The translations under genes were made by a program, and so were the position numbers. Under the pieces are notes generated by a model, which was given only the letters and a program-made list of their open reading frames with translations, made no database searches and was not told the DNA's origin. Positions 30,227-30,723 of a stretch of DNA of 30,723 nt are shown here, in pieces. The DNA is from COMBO-56-21 sp038852315. GTDB taxonomy: Archaea; Thermoplasmatota; Thermoplasmata; UBA10834. The stretch spans positions 1 through 30,723 of the forward strand of contig JAWCKF010000022.1 in NCBI GenBank assembly GCA_038852315.1, read 5' to 3'. Numbering within the stretch: the stretch's first letter is position 1; every line of letters starts with the position of its first letter.

Positions 30227-30723
30227 GTGTCTGACCTGGCGTTTAGGGTGCTCGTTACCGTTGCTTTCCTGACAGGGGTTTCCCTGATTCTACCAATAGT
30301 GCTGTCTTTCAGCGCACAGCCTGTAGGATACGCTTCAGCAGGTCCAGCCGACGGGAAGGCCCGTGGTGGGGCTCCGTCGATAATCTATGCAGACAGACCA
30401 GCGCTCGGTTTTGTCTACCGCAGCTATCTCATAAGTCTGACTTCGTCTCTGGCTGACAATGGGACAATCGAATGGGATCTGACGACGAATGCTTCGTGGC
30501 TCGGATTTGTTTATGGGGGCGATGGGTTACCCTACTGTGAGCTGGCGGGCACTCCCAGCGCGGTTGGGCTTTTCTATGCCAATGTGACAGTATCCGATGA
30601 TGACAGCTACGATTTCGTGAACCTGACGATCGAAGTGCGGCTGCCCGGTGTTTGGGGGTTCGTTGAAACCCTGAGCGAAGTCCCGACGGGCACGCACGAC
30701 CCCGTGGACATTCAGCTCAAGTC
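30227..30723 (+). CDS. secreted surface protein with Ig-like domain, 3' end outside the window
   Basis: This reading frame runs open from GTG 30227 to the end of the window, giving 165 residues of an incomplete protein. Residues about 7-31 are a hydrophobic signal peptide (VLVTVAFLTGVSLILPIVL, then SFSAQ). Residues about 58-142 resemble an Ig/cadherin-like sandwich of the putative-Ig type: IEWDLTTNASWLGF, ELAGTPSAVGLFYANVTVSD, and FVNLTIEVRLPG. Asn-x-Ser/Thr sites are frequent, as in archaeal surface glycoproteins. An in-frame TAG at 30170-30172 sets the upstream limit, and GTG 30227 is the only ordinary start found before the signal. It is probably exported by Sec and anchored or shed at the cell surface. 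The function is unknown. Confidence 0.75.
   Translation, partial: MSDLAFRVLVTVAFLTGVSLILPIVLSFSAQPVGYASAGPADGKARGGAPSIIYADRPALGFVYRSYLISLTSSLADNGTIEWDLTTNASWLGFVYGGDGLPYCELAGTPSAVGLFYANVTVSDDDSYDFVNLTIEVRLPGVWGFVETLSEVPTGTHDPVDIQLK

Noticed and set aside
1..30723. CRISPR array, insertion sequence or prophage
   Set aside because: No regularly spaced repeats, transposase, integrase or phage structural gene was seen on either strand.

Overview
The window is a gene-dense, roughly 60% GC stretch of an archaeal chromosome, most likely from an uncultured Thermoplasmatota-type euryarchaeon. That placement is an inference. The archaeal calls that support it are a 55-residue Sec61-beta, a double-ring Cdc48/VAT ATPase with a C-terminal Tyr-Tyr-Arg proteasome-docking tail, a PRC-barrel protein, archaeal Elp3, archaemetzincin, a UPF0216/DUF61 protein, and BRE/TATA-type promoters (the 10-mer AAAACCTTAA occurs upstream of two genes). 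I saw no tRNA, rRNA, CRISPR array, insertion sequence or prophage gene.

Layout. 1-2.8 kb: an SsuABC/TauABC-like ABC importer whose binding protein has its two lobes in reversed order. 2.9-4.6 kb: a four-helix membrane protein, then a small cluster of two winged-helix proteins around a small beta-rich protein. 4.7-10.7 kb: Elp3 followed by two overlapping TPR genes, one with a zinc ribbon and one with a degenerate Mrr-like nuclease domain plus a SAP domain. 10.8-13.2 kb (minus strand): Cdc48 then a PRC-barrel protein. 13.5-16.5 kb: a 2-oxoacid:ferredoxin oxidoreductase operon (fused gamma-delta, alpha, beta). 16.5-18.9 kb (minus strand): a tandem GNAT protein and a bacterial-type class II lysyl-tRNA synthetase. 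19.0-21.2 kb: a stand-alone response regulator and a soluble GAF histidine kinase (both minus strand) flanking Sec61-beta on the plus strand.

21.5-28.6 kb holds a tightly packed histidine operon, hisG-D-C-H-A-B-F-IE plus a PHP-family phosphoesterase. Almost every junction is an ATGA or TGATG overlap. The PHP gene would supply the histidinol-phosphatase step that no other gene here covers, which would complete the route from PRPP and ATP to histidine. 28.7-30.1 kb: a NikR regulator with an apparently intact nickel site, a UPF0216 protein and archaemetzincin. The window ends inside a secreted protein with an Ig-like domain.

Most worth pursuing: the permuted binding protein, the zinc-ribbon-TPR / pseudo-Mrr-TPR-SAP pair, the structured leader and possible ATC start of the response regulator, the divergent HisB, and the complete compact his operon. 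All calls come from reading the sequence by eye; no database search was run.
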